Source: Saprospiraceae bacterium (lineage in GTDB: Bacteria; Bacteroidota; Bacteroidia; Chitinophagales; Saprospiraceae). Taken from it: DNA of 35,850 nt. Positions within the stretch are counted from its first letter, which is position 1. Each line of letters starts with the position of its first letter. The position numbers and the translations under genes are program-made. The notes under the pieces are model-generated. The model was not told the DNA's origin and made no database searches. It worked only from the letters and a program-made list of their open reading frames with translations. The DNA lies in assembly GCA_025055285.1 (NCBI GenBank), contig JANWXM010000033.1:1-35850 (forward strand), written 5' to 3'. Below are positions 22,887 through 30,851 of the stretch, one piece after another.

Positions 22887-24179
22887 TTGCGTATTCTGGT
22901 TTTGACGCCGTGGTATTATCCGTTTGTGCATCCGCGCGCTTATCGGTGGACGCACGTAGCGGGTCGGTGGGCTGCCTGGGGGCACGAGGTGCATGTGGTG
23001 TGCGCGCGGCAACGCGGCTTTGCGGCTTTGCAGCAGCACGAAGGCGTTTGGGTGCATCGGGTGGGCTTCGATTCTTTGAAAGAAGTATTTTTTTATTGGG
23101 CAAACTCGCCGCAGGCGCGCGGTCGCATCGGCGCGGGAACTGAGCGCCCTTCTGCGGCTCTGCGCATGCTGTCGGCGGCGTATCGGCGGGTTTGGAAGAA
23201 CTTGTGTTTCCCCGACGACGCCTGGCAATGGTATTGGCCCGCCTTACAAATGGCGGAGGCCTTGCATCGCCAGCACCCGTTTGAGATGGTTGTATCGGTG
23301 TCGCTGCCCTTTACGACGCACCTCGTCGGGCGTGCGTTCAAGCGCCGCCATCCCGAAGTACGCTGGTTGGCCGACATAGGCGACCCGTACAGCCTCCATC
23401 CAGGGCCGTTGCAAAATCCGCTGTACAGCCTCCTGGGCCGCCGCTTTGAGCGGGCTGTCCTGACGGAAGCCGATGCTGTGGCGCTTACCAACCCGGGTCT
23501 CGCTGAGGCGTATGCGCGTCGGCTGGGCGTGCCGGCCGAGCGCTTTGCCGTTGTGCCACCTCTCTGGAACGACGATGCTACCGCACTCGAAGAGGAAACG
23601 CCGTGGATCGAAAAGTACTGGCACATTGGCTATTTTGGCACTTTTTACGCGCCCATACGCACGCCGCATGCGCTGGCCGACCTCATCCGGCGCACTTTCG
23701 CTCAGCGGCCCGAATGGCGCGCACGGCTGTTCTTTCACTTTTATGGCGAAGTTTTCCCAGAATTTTGGAACCTGCTGTACGCCCTGCCAAACACGACACT
23801 GCACGGCCTGTGCTCGCCGGCACAGGCGCAACGCCATATGCGCCGCATGCGCGCGCTCCTGAGCGTGGGCAACACCACGCCGTGGCAACTGCCCTCCAAG
23901 GCTGTCAGCTATCTGGCAGCAGGCCGACCAGTGGCGCACCTGTCCTTCATCGAAGACGATGCCTTGGTGCGCTTTTGGGCTGATAGGCCTCATCTGCTTG
24001 TCTTGCCCGTGCGTCAAGGACAGGTAACTGCGGAGGGCTTCCAGCATTGGCTCGATTTTTTAGAGAAAACACCGCCGGCGCTTTCGGAGGCCGAACGCCA
24101 ACAACTGGCAGCACCTTTCCGAACAGAAGCAATTGCGGAGGCTTATTTGCGGCTCCTGGTATCCTCAAAAAAGGCCTGA
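22887..24179 (+). CDS. GT-B glycosyltransferase (GT4-like)
   Basis: The 430-residue protein starts RILVLTPWYYPFVHPRAYRW, typical of GT4 enzymes, with WAAWGHEVHVVCA as the second strand. A middle segment WLADIGDPYS and ALTNPGLAEAYARRLGV precede the linker. The C-terminal domain has the YFGTFYAPIR strand and LPSKAVSYLAAGRPVAHL, the donor-binding loop, but with S-Y in place of the more usual Glu. The only usable start is TTG at 22887, because a stop lies at 22863-22865 and no other start codon intervenes. It probably builds a surface polysaccharide. Its DNA is clearly richer in G+C than the genes to the left. It converges on the next gene and overlaps it by 37 bases. Confidence 0.82.
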   Translation: MRILVLTPWYYPFVHPRAYRWTHVAGRWAAWGHEVHVVCARQRGFAALQQHEGVWVHRVGFDSLKEVFFYWANSPQARGRIGAGTERPSAALRMLSAAYRRVWKNLCFPDDAWQWYWPALQMAEALHRQHPFEMVVSVSLPFTTHLVGRAFKRRHPEVRWLADIGDPYSLHPGPLQNPLYSLLGRRFERAVLTEADAVALTNPGLAEAYARRLGVPAERFAVVPPLWNDDATALEEETPWIEKYWHIGYFGTFYAPIRTPHALADLIRRTFAQRPEWRARLFFHFYGEVFPEFWNLLYALPNTTLHGLCSPAQAQRHMRRMRALLSVGNTTPWQLPSKAVSYLAAGRPVAHLSFIEDDALVRFWADRPHLLVLPVRQGQVTAEGFQHWLDFLEKTPPALSEAERQQLAAPFRTEAIAEAYLRLLVSSKKA

Positions 24180-25273
24180 ACAACAGCCAGATAATGCGGC
24201 AAAACCGCGCCATCGGAGAAGCGCTCAACGACCCACTGACGCGCCTCCCGGCCCATAGCGGCGCGCTGCTCGGGCAACAGGGCGACGACGCGAAGCATGG
24301 CTTGTGCCAGCGCCTGTGCATCGCGTGGCGGCACGAGAAAACCCGTGCGGCCGTGCACCACGACCTCCCGACAGCCGGGCATGTCGGTGGCGATGACAAT
24401 TTTTTCCATGCACATGGCTTCTAGCAGGGCGCGGGGCATGCCTTCGCGGTAATAGGTGGGCAGCACAACAGCATCCGCTTCGGCTACGTACGGCCGCACG
24501 TCGTCGGCAGCGCCGAGGTACTCCACCCAACCGGCGCGATGCCATGCCAGTACCTCCTCCATGCGTAACGAAGCCGGATTGCCTGCATCGGGCGCCCCTA
24601 GCATGCGAAACGAGGCCCAGACACCCGCTGCATGTACCGCTTGGGCAGCCTGGACGAAGACGGGGACACCCTTGTTGCGCAACAGCCGCCCGCAGTAGAG
24701 AAAAGCGACCTCCGCGCGCACCGGTGAAGGGCGCGGCGCAAAGTGCGCGGCGTCCACGCCCGGCCCGGGCACAAGGACAGCCCGCGTAGAAGTGACAAGG
24801 CCCTCGCGAATTGCTTCCTGCCAGTCATCGGCGTTGAGGAAAAGAACGCTCCAGGCGCTCCGCAAGACGCTTCGAAACAGCGGGCGCCCAACGAGCCGCC
24901 AGCGCAACGCATGAGAGCCGGCATAGCCCAACCCTTCGACCACAGCGACGTAGGGTGTTTGCGTCAGCTGCGCTGCCCACCCTCCCAGCAGATTGGCCGG
25001 AGTGGTGAAAAATAGACACACCGCTGGCTGCTCGCGGCGCATCAAACGCGCCATCTCGGCAACAGCGCGCAGCAGCGCTACCGGCGAAAAACGACCGCGC
25101 TCCCACTGACGCAGCGAATGAAAAGGCGCTTCCAGGCGGGCGCTAAAGCGATCCTCTGGAGCAGCCAACAGCACTTCATAACCTCTCTCCTGCAGGGCCT
25201 GCACTAACGCCCGACGGTAGTTCCACAAATTCCAGGCGCTGTTGGCCACTATCAGGATGCGTCGAGGCGGCAT
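24143..25273 (-). CDS. Glycosyltransferase family 4 protein
   Basis: This is a retaining GT-B glycosyltransferase of 376 residues. The N-terminal domain begins RILIVANSAWNLWNYRRALVQ and has VVEGLGYAG. The C-terminal domain has FLYCGRLLRNKGVPVFVQAA, WVEYLGAADDVRPYVAEADAVVLPTYYREGMPRALLEAM, which is the E-x7-E type donor-binding region, and TDMPGCREVVVHGRTGFLVPP. These are the marks of GT4 enzymes that add hexoses to O-antigen or capsule repeats. The ATG at 25273 fits the first strand. The coding sequence is GC-rich like its convergent neighbour, and the last 37 bases of the two genes overlap on opposite strands. Both were probably acquired together. Confidence 0.92.
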   Translation of the reverse strand: MPPRRILIVANSAWNLWNYRRALVQALQERGYEVLLAAPEDRFSARLEAPFHSLRQWERGRFSPVALLRAVAEMARLMRREQPAVCLFFTTPANLLGGWAAQLTQTPYVAVVEGLGYAGSHALRWRLVGRPLFRSVLRSAWSVLFLNADDWQEAIREGLVTSTRAVLVPGPGVDAAHFAPRPSPVRAEVAFLYCGRLLRNKGVPVFVQAAQAVHAAGVWASFRMLGAPDAGNPASLRMEEVLAWHRAGWVEYLGAADDVRPYVAEADAVVLPTYYREGMPRALLEAMCMEKIVIATDMPGCREVVVHGRTGFLVPPRDAQALAQAMLRVVALLPEQRAAMGREARQWVVERFSDGAVLPHYLAVVQAFFEDTRSRK

Positions 25274-25368
25274 GTAACAAAAAATTTAGGCACTGGGGTG
25301 CCGCGCAACGCGCAGCGAATAGCAGGCAACCGACAACCAAACCTTGGAAAGGGCCGTGCCGCTGATAA

Positions 25369-25635
25369 CTAATGACCGGTAGCTAGACGCAACGTTCCCG
25401 GCCCGTTAGCTATGGCCGCAATTTGCTCTAACGTGTACTGGTTGCGGTATAGCTCGTACACCTCGTATGCCTGATCGGGCGTAATAGAGGGAAACTCGTT
25501 CAGGAACTCTGAAACACTGGCGCCGAGGCGGATGTAGTCGTAGAAAGTCTCCACGCGAACGCGGGTTCCGCTAAATACCGGAGCGCCTTTCTGGATTTCG
25601 GGGTGTACGGTAACGGAAGTACACTGTCGTCTCAC
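25369..25635 (-). CDS. DUF433 protein, likely antitoxin-type, without its usual partner
   Basis: The 88-residue protein has the DUF433 pattern: VHPEIQKGAPVFSGTRVRV, then YIRLGASVSEFLNEFPSITPDQAYEVYELYRN. The family has a winged-helix-like fold and is normally encoded just before a DUF5615 PIN-like protein; such pairs are regarded as toxin-antitoxin modules. The start is GTG at 25635. No DUF5615 gene follows in the 95 bases before the glycosyltransferase gene, and none is seen upstream, so this is an orphan. The C-terminal tail (AAIANGPGTLRLATGH) is longer than usual for the family. Confidence 0.8.
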   Translation of the reverse strand: MRRQCTSVTVHPEIQKGAPVFSGTRVRVETFYDYIRLGASVSEFLNEFPSITPDQAYEVYELYRNQYTLEQIAAIANGPGTLRLATGH

Positions 25636-25905
25636 AACTACTGTTTACGATTTAGTGAATAAATACCTCGGCATTGGTCAGACCGTACAACTCCTTCAAA
25701 AGGAGCCACAAGCGGATTAGCGGAAATCGACGGCTAATGTAAGAGGGATTTCCTGTTGGGAAAAAATTTTAGGGGAAAAATATTTTGTCTTTTGGACTAT
25801 TTAATCACCCTTTACTTTACTCGGCCCTTGTGTTCGGCATCTACATAAACGACCATACTCAAGCCTGCCGCGATGCAATAACGATGGTTTTTCGATAAAA
25901 ATAGA

Positions 25906-25964
25906 AACCGCAGAGGGCGCCGAGGGCGCGGAGGTATTCTTCTTTGCGTCTCTACTCTTCGGTT
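25906..25964. repeat. Short inverted-repeat element of the CGCAGAGG type
   Basis: The gap 25636-26016 holds no gene. Within it, AACCGCAGAG at 25906-25915 and CTCTTCGGTT at 25955-25964 form imperfect inverted ends (9 of 10 match). They flank purine-rich GGGCGCCGAGGGCGCGGAGG and TTCTTTGCGTCTC. This layout resembles the short CGCAGAGGCGCAGAG-type elements scattered through many environmental bacterial genomes. Only one copy is present in the window. Confidence 0.4.
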
Positions 25965-26016
25965 AATGGAGCCTTTAGGAAGAAGGAAAACTCTGTCGTA
26001 GCCCACATAGATAAAG

Positions 26017-27102
26017 TCACAAAAACTCATCCCCAAATTCGCGTTGCACGTCGGCGCGGGCCTGTTTGATGGCTTGTTCTTCCGATTTGGGCCACACGAG
26101 CAGCACGTCGCCCTCATCTACGACGATGTAATCGCGCAGGCCGCGTAGGACGAGGAGCTTACCCTTGGGTGCGCGCACGAGGGTGTCCTGCACGTCGTAG
26201 AGCATGGCGGTCTGGGTTTGCACGACGTTGCCCTGGGCGTCCTTAGGCGACTCCTGGTGAAGGCTTGCCCACGTGCCTAAGTCCGACCAGCCGAAGTCGG
26301 CGGGCAGCGTGAAGACGTTGTTGGCCTTTTCTAGGATGGCGATATCTACCGGCACCTTGCGCGTATTGGGGTAGTGGGTTTGCAGGAATTCAGCTTCTTG
26401 AGGCGTGTTGTAGGCGTCTTTTCCTTTTTCCAACACCTGATAGATGTCTGGAGCGTGTTGCTCAAAGGCGCGAAGGATGGCGCTGAGGCGCCAGATGAAG
26501 ATGCCGGCGTTCCACAGGTATTGGCCGGAGGCAACAAAGCGCTGGGCGGTTTCGGCGTTGGGTTTTTCGGTGAAGCGTTCGACGCGGAAGATGCCGTTTG
26601 TTTCGGGCTGGCCTAACTGGATGTAGCCGTATCCCGTGTGTGGGTGCGTGGGCTGGATGCCGAGGGTGATGAGAGCGTCGCGCTGGCGGGCGAATTCGAT
26701 GGCCTTTTGCAGGAGGCGCAGGAAGGTTTCGGGTTGCAGGACGATGTGGTCGGAGGGCGCTACGACGAGTGTGGCGTTGGGATTAAGTGCGGCCAATTTG
26801 AAGGCTGTATAGGCGACGCAGGGGGCGGTATCGTTTCGGCTGGGTTCGCCCAGGATCTGGTAGCGGCCCAGTTCGGGCAATTGCTCGGCCACTAAGTCGG
26901 TGTAAGCGGCGTTGGTAACCACAAAGATGTGCGAGGCCGGGCACAGGTCGAGAAAACGCTCGAAAGTGAGGCGCAGCAGGCTTTTACCCACCCCAAGGAT
27001 GTCTAAGAACTGTTTGGGGCGGTTTTCACGACTGCCAGGCCAGAAGCGGCTACCTACACCGCCAGCCATGATAGCCACGTAAATGTTGGAAGTGTTGTAC
27101 AT
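26017..27102 (-). CDS. manC: Mannose-1-phosphate guanylyltransferase
   Basis: The enzyme makes GDP-mannose from mannose-1-phosphate and GTP, the donor for mannose, fucose and related sugars in glycans. The signature AIMAGGVGSRFWPGSRENRPKQF is near the N-terminus. It is followed by VVAPSDHIV, LGIQPTHPHTGYGYI, RFTEKPN, YLWNAGIFIW and FGWSDLGTWASLH, which together define the ManC/RfbM family. At 361 residues it is the single-domain form without the C-terminal phosphomannose isomerase cupin. I chose the ATG at 27102 (MYNTSNIYVAIMAGG); an upstream start at 27159 would add an unrelated hydrophobic stretch. The coding sequence belongs with the surface-glycan genes on either side, although it is transcribed with the lipoprotein gene upstream. 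Confidence 0.95.
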   Translation of the reverse strand: MYNTSNIYVAIMAGGVGSRFWPGSRENRPKQFLDILGVGKSLLRLTFERFLDLCPASHIFVVTNAAYTDLVAEQLPELGRYQILGEPSRNDTAPCVAYTAFKLAALNPNATLVVAPSDHIVLQPETFLRLLQKAIEFARQRDALITLGIQPTHPHTGYGYIQLGQPETNGIFRVERFTEKPNAETAQRFVASGQYLWNAGIFIWRLSAILRAFEQHAPDIYQVLEKGKDAYNTPQEAEFLQTHYPNTRKVPVDIAILEKANNVFTLPADFGWSDLGTWASLHQESPKDAQGNVVQTQTAMLYDVQDTLVRAPKGKLLVLRGLRDYIVVDEGDVLLVWPKSEEQAIKQARADVQREFGDEFL

Positions 27103-27184
27103 GCTTACCTGCAAGAGTGTGCGGCAAAATTGAAGCAAAAAGAGGCAATGCGCGCACATATAGGTAAACGGGCGCTCGAATATC

Positions 27185-27595
27185 CTACTTTTGCTCGTAT
27201 TTAGGAACGGTGTCCACCTGGGTCCGTCGAAAGTGCAACTCGAAAGGTATGCCGTGCCATGACAGGGTCACTATCAGCGTAGTGTCGGTGAATTCCAGTA
27301 CCTCGTACGTCATCATAGGTGACGTATGATGCCGAATTGTTCGACCGGAAAGCTCATATGGAAGCGGTTCTTGCACAGTTATAGGCAAATTGGTGGTTAG
27401 CTTACCATCGGGGCTGAAGAGGAAATAAGTGCCATGCAGGGTATGCGTTTCGCGTTGATTTCGGAATCCGCGCGTAAGTTCCCAGTGGCCTTCCAAGTTA
27501 TTCGAGCTGAGATCAAGTTTTTCTGGTGAAGAGTTGCACGTCCATAGGAATACAGGAAGCGAGCAACAAGCAAATAAGGAAAGGAGAAAGCGCAT
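27185..27595 (-). CDS. Small lipocalin-like lipoprotein
   Basis: The 136-residue product begins MRFLLSLFACCSLPVFLWTC, a lipoprotein signal with the probable acylated Cys at residue 20. The mature part, starting LEGHWELTRGF, has alternating strands (GTYFLFSPDGKLTTNL, YELSGRTIRH, EVLEFTDTTLIVTL, FELHFRR), the pattern of lipocalin-like beta-barrel proteins common in Bacteroidota. No ligand can be named. It lies 82 bases upstream of manC on the same strand; no terminator is seen between them. Confidence 0.78.
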   Translation of the reverse strand: MRFLLSLFACCSLPVFLWTCNSSPEKLDLSSNNLEGHWELTRGFRNQRETHTLHGTYFLFSPDGKLTTNLPITVQEPLPYELSGRTIRHHTSPMMTYEVLEFTDTTLIVTLSWHGIPFELHFRRTQVDTVPKYEQK

Positions 27596-27735
27596 ATCGG
27601 TGCGTTTGCGGTTATTTTTTGGAAAAAACTGCAGCCTTATTTGAGTTCAAACTTGGAATAAAACGAATCCGGTGCGAAGACAAGTTTTGCGGCTTTGAAC
27701 AAAAAACCCGACCGATGTGCTTTCGCCCTGCTTTG

Positions 27736-28533
27736 TTAGGAGGTTTTAATTTCTACGCACCCGAAGCCCAAATACGGATATTCTCCGAAGCCGGCATAAT
27801 AGCAAAACTCCAATAGAGGTTTAGGCATACTCACTTCAAATTCGTATAAGAATCCGCGCAACTGCGTCAACCCGTCTGCGTTGGGCTTGAGGTGAATGAG
27901 GCGAGATTTGGGTTGGCTCAAAAGGCGATAACTCATCGGAAAAGCAGGGTCGAGCAAACCTAGCCCGGCTAGGGAGCGGTATTGCATCGCAGCCTTGAAG
28001 CGCCGAACGGCGTGATTAAAGAAACTAATGTCGTAAGTGTCGCTATCGGGCAAAATGAATTGGCGCGCATTTTTGCCTTCCTCTACGCCAGTAATAGAAA
28101 TCGGAGAAAGGGCTCTGAATTGCAAGGTCTCCTTGAGGGGGATGCGTTGCTGCACCTGCCAGTGTTTGACGCTAAACTGGGCAGGCTTTCCTTCGAAGAT
28201 ACCCATCTCCAGCGGTGTATGGCGGAACAACTGAATAATATGAGACTCATAGGCAGGATCTAGATAGAACGACACTGTGACCCTCACTTGTTGGCCCAAG
28301 AGCTTGAATTCCTGGCGCATCTGATCCATCTCGTAGGGATAAATTGCCAGGGGACTAAACGTGAAAAGCCGAAATGTCCGAGTTCCAACATCGAAGCCCA
28401 TCTGCTGGATGTGCTGCGAGAGCTCTGCACCTGCTTTGGAAAGCACCGTAAAGATCCAGTTTGAAATTTCTGATTGATAGTTAATCGGAATAACGGTGCC
28501 TTTCTGGCATGAGAGGCTAAACTGAATGCGCAT
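27736..28533 (-). CDS. cas6: CRISPR-associated endoribonuclease Cas6
   Basis: Cas6 cuts CRISPR precursor RNA within repeats to release guide RNAs. The 265-residue protein shows the expected double-ferredoxin layout: MRIQFSLSC first strand, then the helix with Tyr19 and the AGAELSQHIQQMGF segment with His41 where Cas6 enzymes carry the catalytic histidine. The C-terminal glycine-rich loop YAGFGEYPYLGFGCVEI is the family's best signature. Other conserved bits are FRLFTFSPL and FRALSPISITGVEEG, matching the LSP segment. No other cas gene and no repeat array lies in the window, so it is isolated here. It may process RNA for arrays elsewhere in the genome or be a leftover. The ATG at 28533 fits the first strand. 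Confidence 0.9.
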   Translation of the reverse strand: MRIQFSLSCQKGTVIPINYQSEISNWIFTVLSKAGAELSQHIQQMGFDVGTRTFRLFTFSPLAIYPYEMDQMRQEFKLLGQQVRVTVSFYLDPAYESHIIQLFRHTPLEMGIFEGKPAQFSVKHWQVQQRIPLKETLQFRALSPISITGVEEGKNARQFILPDSDTYDISFFNHAVRRFKAAMQYRSLAGLGLLDPAFPMSYRLLSQPKSRLIHLKPNADGLTQLRGFLYEFEVSMPKPLLEFCYYAGFGEYPYLGFGCVEIKTS

Positions 28534-28640
28534 AGAGGTTATGCCCTGATTAAAGAAAGATAGCGCCCAATAAGCCGGGCTGGTTATCGTCTTTCTGTTT
28601 CGATTTCACGGCGAAAAGTACGGAAGCTTTAGAGATGGCC

Positions 28641-28705
28641 ATAAAAAAATAAAGAGCGGTGGCTTATTGCCAGAAAACGGTTTTTTCGTTTAAGCCTCCG
28701 CTCTT
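28641..28705 (-). terminator. Rho-independent terminator of the coiled-coil membrane protein gene
   Basis: Arms 28652-28666 and 28691-28705 match at 14 of 15 positions and, on the minus strand, are followed by CTTTATTTTTTTA. It lies 26 bases beyond the stop at 28731, so it ends that gene's transcript and separates it from cas6. Confidence 0.78.
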
Positions 28706-28730
28706 GTGGATATCGGGCATGTAGAGGGCC

Positions 28731-29765
28731 TTAGGACTCAAAGAAAGCGTCGTATTGGTTGCGACCTCGTGTTTCTTTTGAGGGAATTTGCAAGGGCGCG
28801 TCTATGTCGAGCACGTTTTTAGGATCTGAAGCCTGGGCAATAAGGACGCTCTTCTCCTTGCCTAACAGGAAAGACACACCTTCCTTCTCCCACTGCTCTA
28901 ACATCCGCAAGCCCTCTTCCTCGAAAACGCCGTTTTGCAGGTCTATAGAGTCCATAAAACTCTTGGACAAATCCATAAAACGCTCCATCTCACCCACTTT
29001 GCGCCCTATATCTTCAGCCATGGCTTCCAACGCCATATCGTACATGTATTTCTTGTCGCTATTGCCCGTCAGAATGGACATAGCCGAGCGAATGGCCGAA
29101 TGACTGGCTTTGATGGCTTTGTATTCCTGCTCTTTTACGACCACCTGGTCTTGCAAATCCTCTAGCATGATTTCCGACGTCTCGTACATTTTCGTCAAAA
29201 CGCGATAAAGCACTTCCATACGCTTGTAGAGATCCTCTAACTTCATGTTAGATTCTTGAAGACGGCCCGCTCGACGCGCCTTGAGCACCATGAGTGCTTC
29301 CTTACCGCTTTCTTTCGCCCGGCTTGCCATGCCTAAACTGGTTTGAATTTCGCGCTGGTTTTGCCGAATCATCTCATTTAGACGATGCATCTGACCGCGC
29401 AACTGACTGATCTGGGCGTTCATATTTACGAGATTCTTCTTTAACTCCTCAATATAGCTTTTCAAGATACTGATCGGGTCAATTTGCACGAAAAGACCTG
29501 TAATCCAGCGCATTATAGATTTGTACACAAACCAAATCAGGTTGCGCATCTTCGGATCCAGCACAACATACAGTAGGCCGGCTAACAAGGCTAACAAACC
29601 GGCCAGGTAAAGCGTATTCTCTGCCAGCTTGATGAGCGTAGGTAAAATGTTGACGAATAAATATCCGCCTCCAATGAGCAGTGCCAACAAAAATATGGCT
29701 CCTGTAACACCCTCCGGGCGCTGCCAAAAACTCTTTGGTCTGAGTGGTTGCATTTCGGCTTGCAT
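28731..29765 (-). CDS. Membrane-anchored coiled-coil protein, possibly PspA-like
   Basis: The 344-residue protein has two likely membrane helices at about 19-44 and 50-70. A long helical region, about 100-280, follows and is rich in Glu, Lys, Met and Leu with repeated heptads (YIEELKKNLVNMNAQISQLR, MKLEDLYKRMEVLYRVL, DLQDQVVVKEQEYKAIKA). A short polar tail ends in YDAFFES. The helical layout recalls PspA/Vipp1 (bacterial ESCRT-III) proteins, but those lack N-terminal transmembrane pairs, so homology is only a guess. A role in membrane shape or stress is possible. It has a good terminator downstream, and a 48-residue membrane protein gene lies 78 bases upstream on the same strand. Confidence 0.72.
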   Translation of the reverse strand: MQAEMQPLRPKSFWQRPEGVTGAIFLLALLIGGGYLFVNILPTLIKLAENTLYLAGLLALLAGLLYVVLDPKMRNLIWFVYKSIMRWITGLFVQIDPISILKSYIEELKKNLVNMNAQISQLRGQMHRLNEMIRQNQREIQTSLGMASRAKESGKEALMVLKARRAGRLQESNMKLEDLYKRMEVLYRVLTKMYETSEIMLEDLQDQVVVKEQEYKAIKASHSAIRSAMSILTGNSDKKYMYDMALEAMAEDIGRKVGEMERFMDLSKSFMDSIDLQNGVFEEEGLRMLEQWEKEGVSFLLGKEKSVLIAQASDPKNVLDIDAPLQIPSKETRGRNQYDAFFES

Positions 29766-29843
29766 AACAATAAAAATTTTATTTTGCTATCTATTGAAAA
29801 ATTCGAACAAAAAAAGCCTGTACTTTTTGACGAAAACGCTCGT

Positions 29844-29990
29844 TTATAATGATATAATGAAGAGTAATACAAACGCTAGTGCAATAAACCAAAACTCCTC
29901 GACGACAACCTTTAGAACTTCAAACAATAGCCAGAGAAACCCAACACTGGCAAAGGGAACAACGATCGGACTTCGTAACCACTTGTTCAT
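29844..29990 (-). CDS. Small membrane protein, 48 residues
   Basis: The ATG at 29990 gives MNKWLRSPIV and then two adjacent hydrophobic stretches (PFASVGFLWLLFEVLKVVV and FWFIALAFVLLFIISL) that end at the stop, so nearly the whole protein is in the membrane. An upstream in-frame TTG at 30029 would only add an Arg-rich extension. It precedes the coiled-coil membrane protein gene by 78 bases on the same strand and could be its partner. I do not recognise a family, and a protein this short is uncertain. Confidence 0.5.
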   Translation of the reverse strand: MNKWLRSPIVVPFASVGFLWLLFEVLKVVVEEFWFIALAFVLLFIISL

Positions 29991-30097
29991 AGCTCTTCTG
30001 CGCACACATGACGTATTTTCGGCCTGCAAGTTACGGGATGTGGAAAAATCGTAAGCAAGAGGCGATAAAACAATCGCCTAGGCCCTAAATTCCACTC

Positions 30098-30105
30098 TAC
30101 CTTTG
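30098..30105 (+). promoter_or_regulatory. -7 promoter element of the GT2-aldo/keto reductase pair
   Basis: TACCTTTG, identical to the element at 12108, lies 23 bases before the ATG at 30129. No clear -33 TTTG is seen. Divergent small membrane protein gene on the other side. Confidence 0.45.
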
Positions 30106-30128
30106 TCGTCAGAGTACAAAACCTGCGC

Positions 30129-30851
30129 ATGCTTACATTCGACGTTACCATCCCAGTGCTCAACGAAGCGGCAACGCTCCAGCGGCAAGTATCTATCCTT
30201 CATCAATTTTTATGCGACCATTTTCCAGCGCGTCAGCGGCAATGGAAAATCATCATTGCTGATAACGGCAGCACTGACGCCACGCCGGAACTAGCGCGAG
30301 AACTTTCTAGGAAACTACCCGAAGTCACCCTCGTGCGAGTGCCGGAAAAGGGCGTAGGCTTGGCCCTGAAAACCTCTTGGCTGCAGAGCGAAGCCGACAT
30401 CGTCGGATACATGGATCTAGACCTTGCTACAGATTTGCATCATTTTATCCAAGCTTACAATGCTCTGGCTACAGAGGGCTATGATCTCGTCTACGGTACC
30501 CGTCTACACCCTCGAGCAAAAGTAATCGGACGCACCCTTAAGCGCGAGGTTACTTCTCGGGTGTTTAATTTCATTGTCCGCCACTATTTAGGCACCCATT
30601 TTTCCGACGGCATGTGCGGCTTCAAATGGCTTAAACGCACACACGTACCCGCGCTTATCGCTGGTGGCGCAGTAAGCAATGGCTGGTTTTTCAGCACTGA
30701 ACTTCTTGCCGTAGCCGAATGGCAAGGGCTAAACATCTGTGAGTTGCCCATTCGGTGGACAGACGACGCCAATAGCAAAGTAAACATCCCTAAACTCGCT
30801 TACGAATACCTGAAAGCCATGGTTATCCTAAAGAGGCAAAAACCAAAATGA
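30129..30851 (+). CDS. Glycosyltransferase family 2, dolichol-phosphate mannose synthase-like
   Basis: This is an inverting GT-A enzyme of 240 residues. Motifs are DVTIPVLNEAATL at the N-terminus, IIIADNGSTDATPELA, the metal-binding DLD in GYMDLDLATD, then DLVYGTR and the acceptor-side SDGMCGFKWLKR and WFFSTELLAVAEWQG. The pattern fits the DPM1-like branch that links a sugar to a polyprenyl phosphate. There is no C-terminal membrane domain. The stop overlaps the aldo/keto reductase start as ATGA, so the two are translationally coupled. The sugar and lipid are not known. Confidence 0.9.
   Translation: MLTFDVTIPVLNEAATLQRQVSILHQFLCDHFPARQRQWKIIIADNGSTDATPELARELSRKLPEVTLVRVPEKGVGLALKTSWLQSEADIVGYMDLDLATDLHHFIQAYNALATEGYDLVYGTRLHPRAKVIGRTLKREVTSRVFNFIVRHYLGTHFSDGMCGFKWLKRTHVPALIAGGAVSNGWFFSTELLAVAEWQGLNICELPIRWTDDANSKVNIPKLAYEYLKAMVILKRQKPK

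Noticed and set aside
25906-25964. CRISPR repeat near the cas6 region
   Set aside because: There is a single purine-rich element with inverted ends and no regularly spaced copies. No array was found anywhere in the window.
25812-26117. Small minus-strand open frame overlapping the end of manC
   Set aside because: Its sequence is of low credibility, runs through the repeat element and overlaps manC in another frame.
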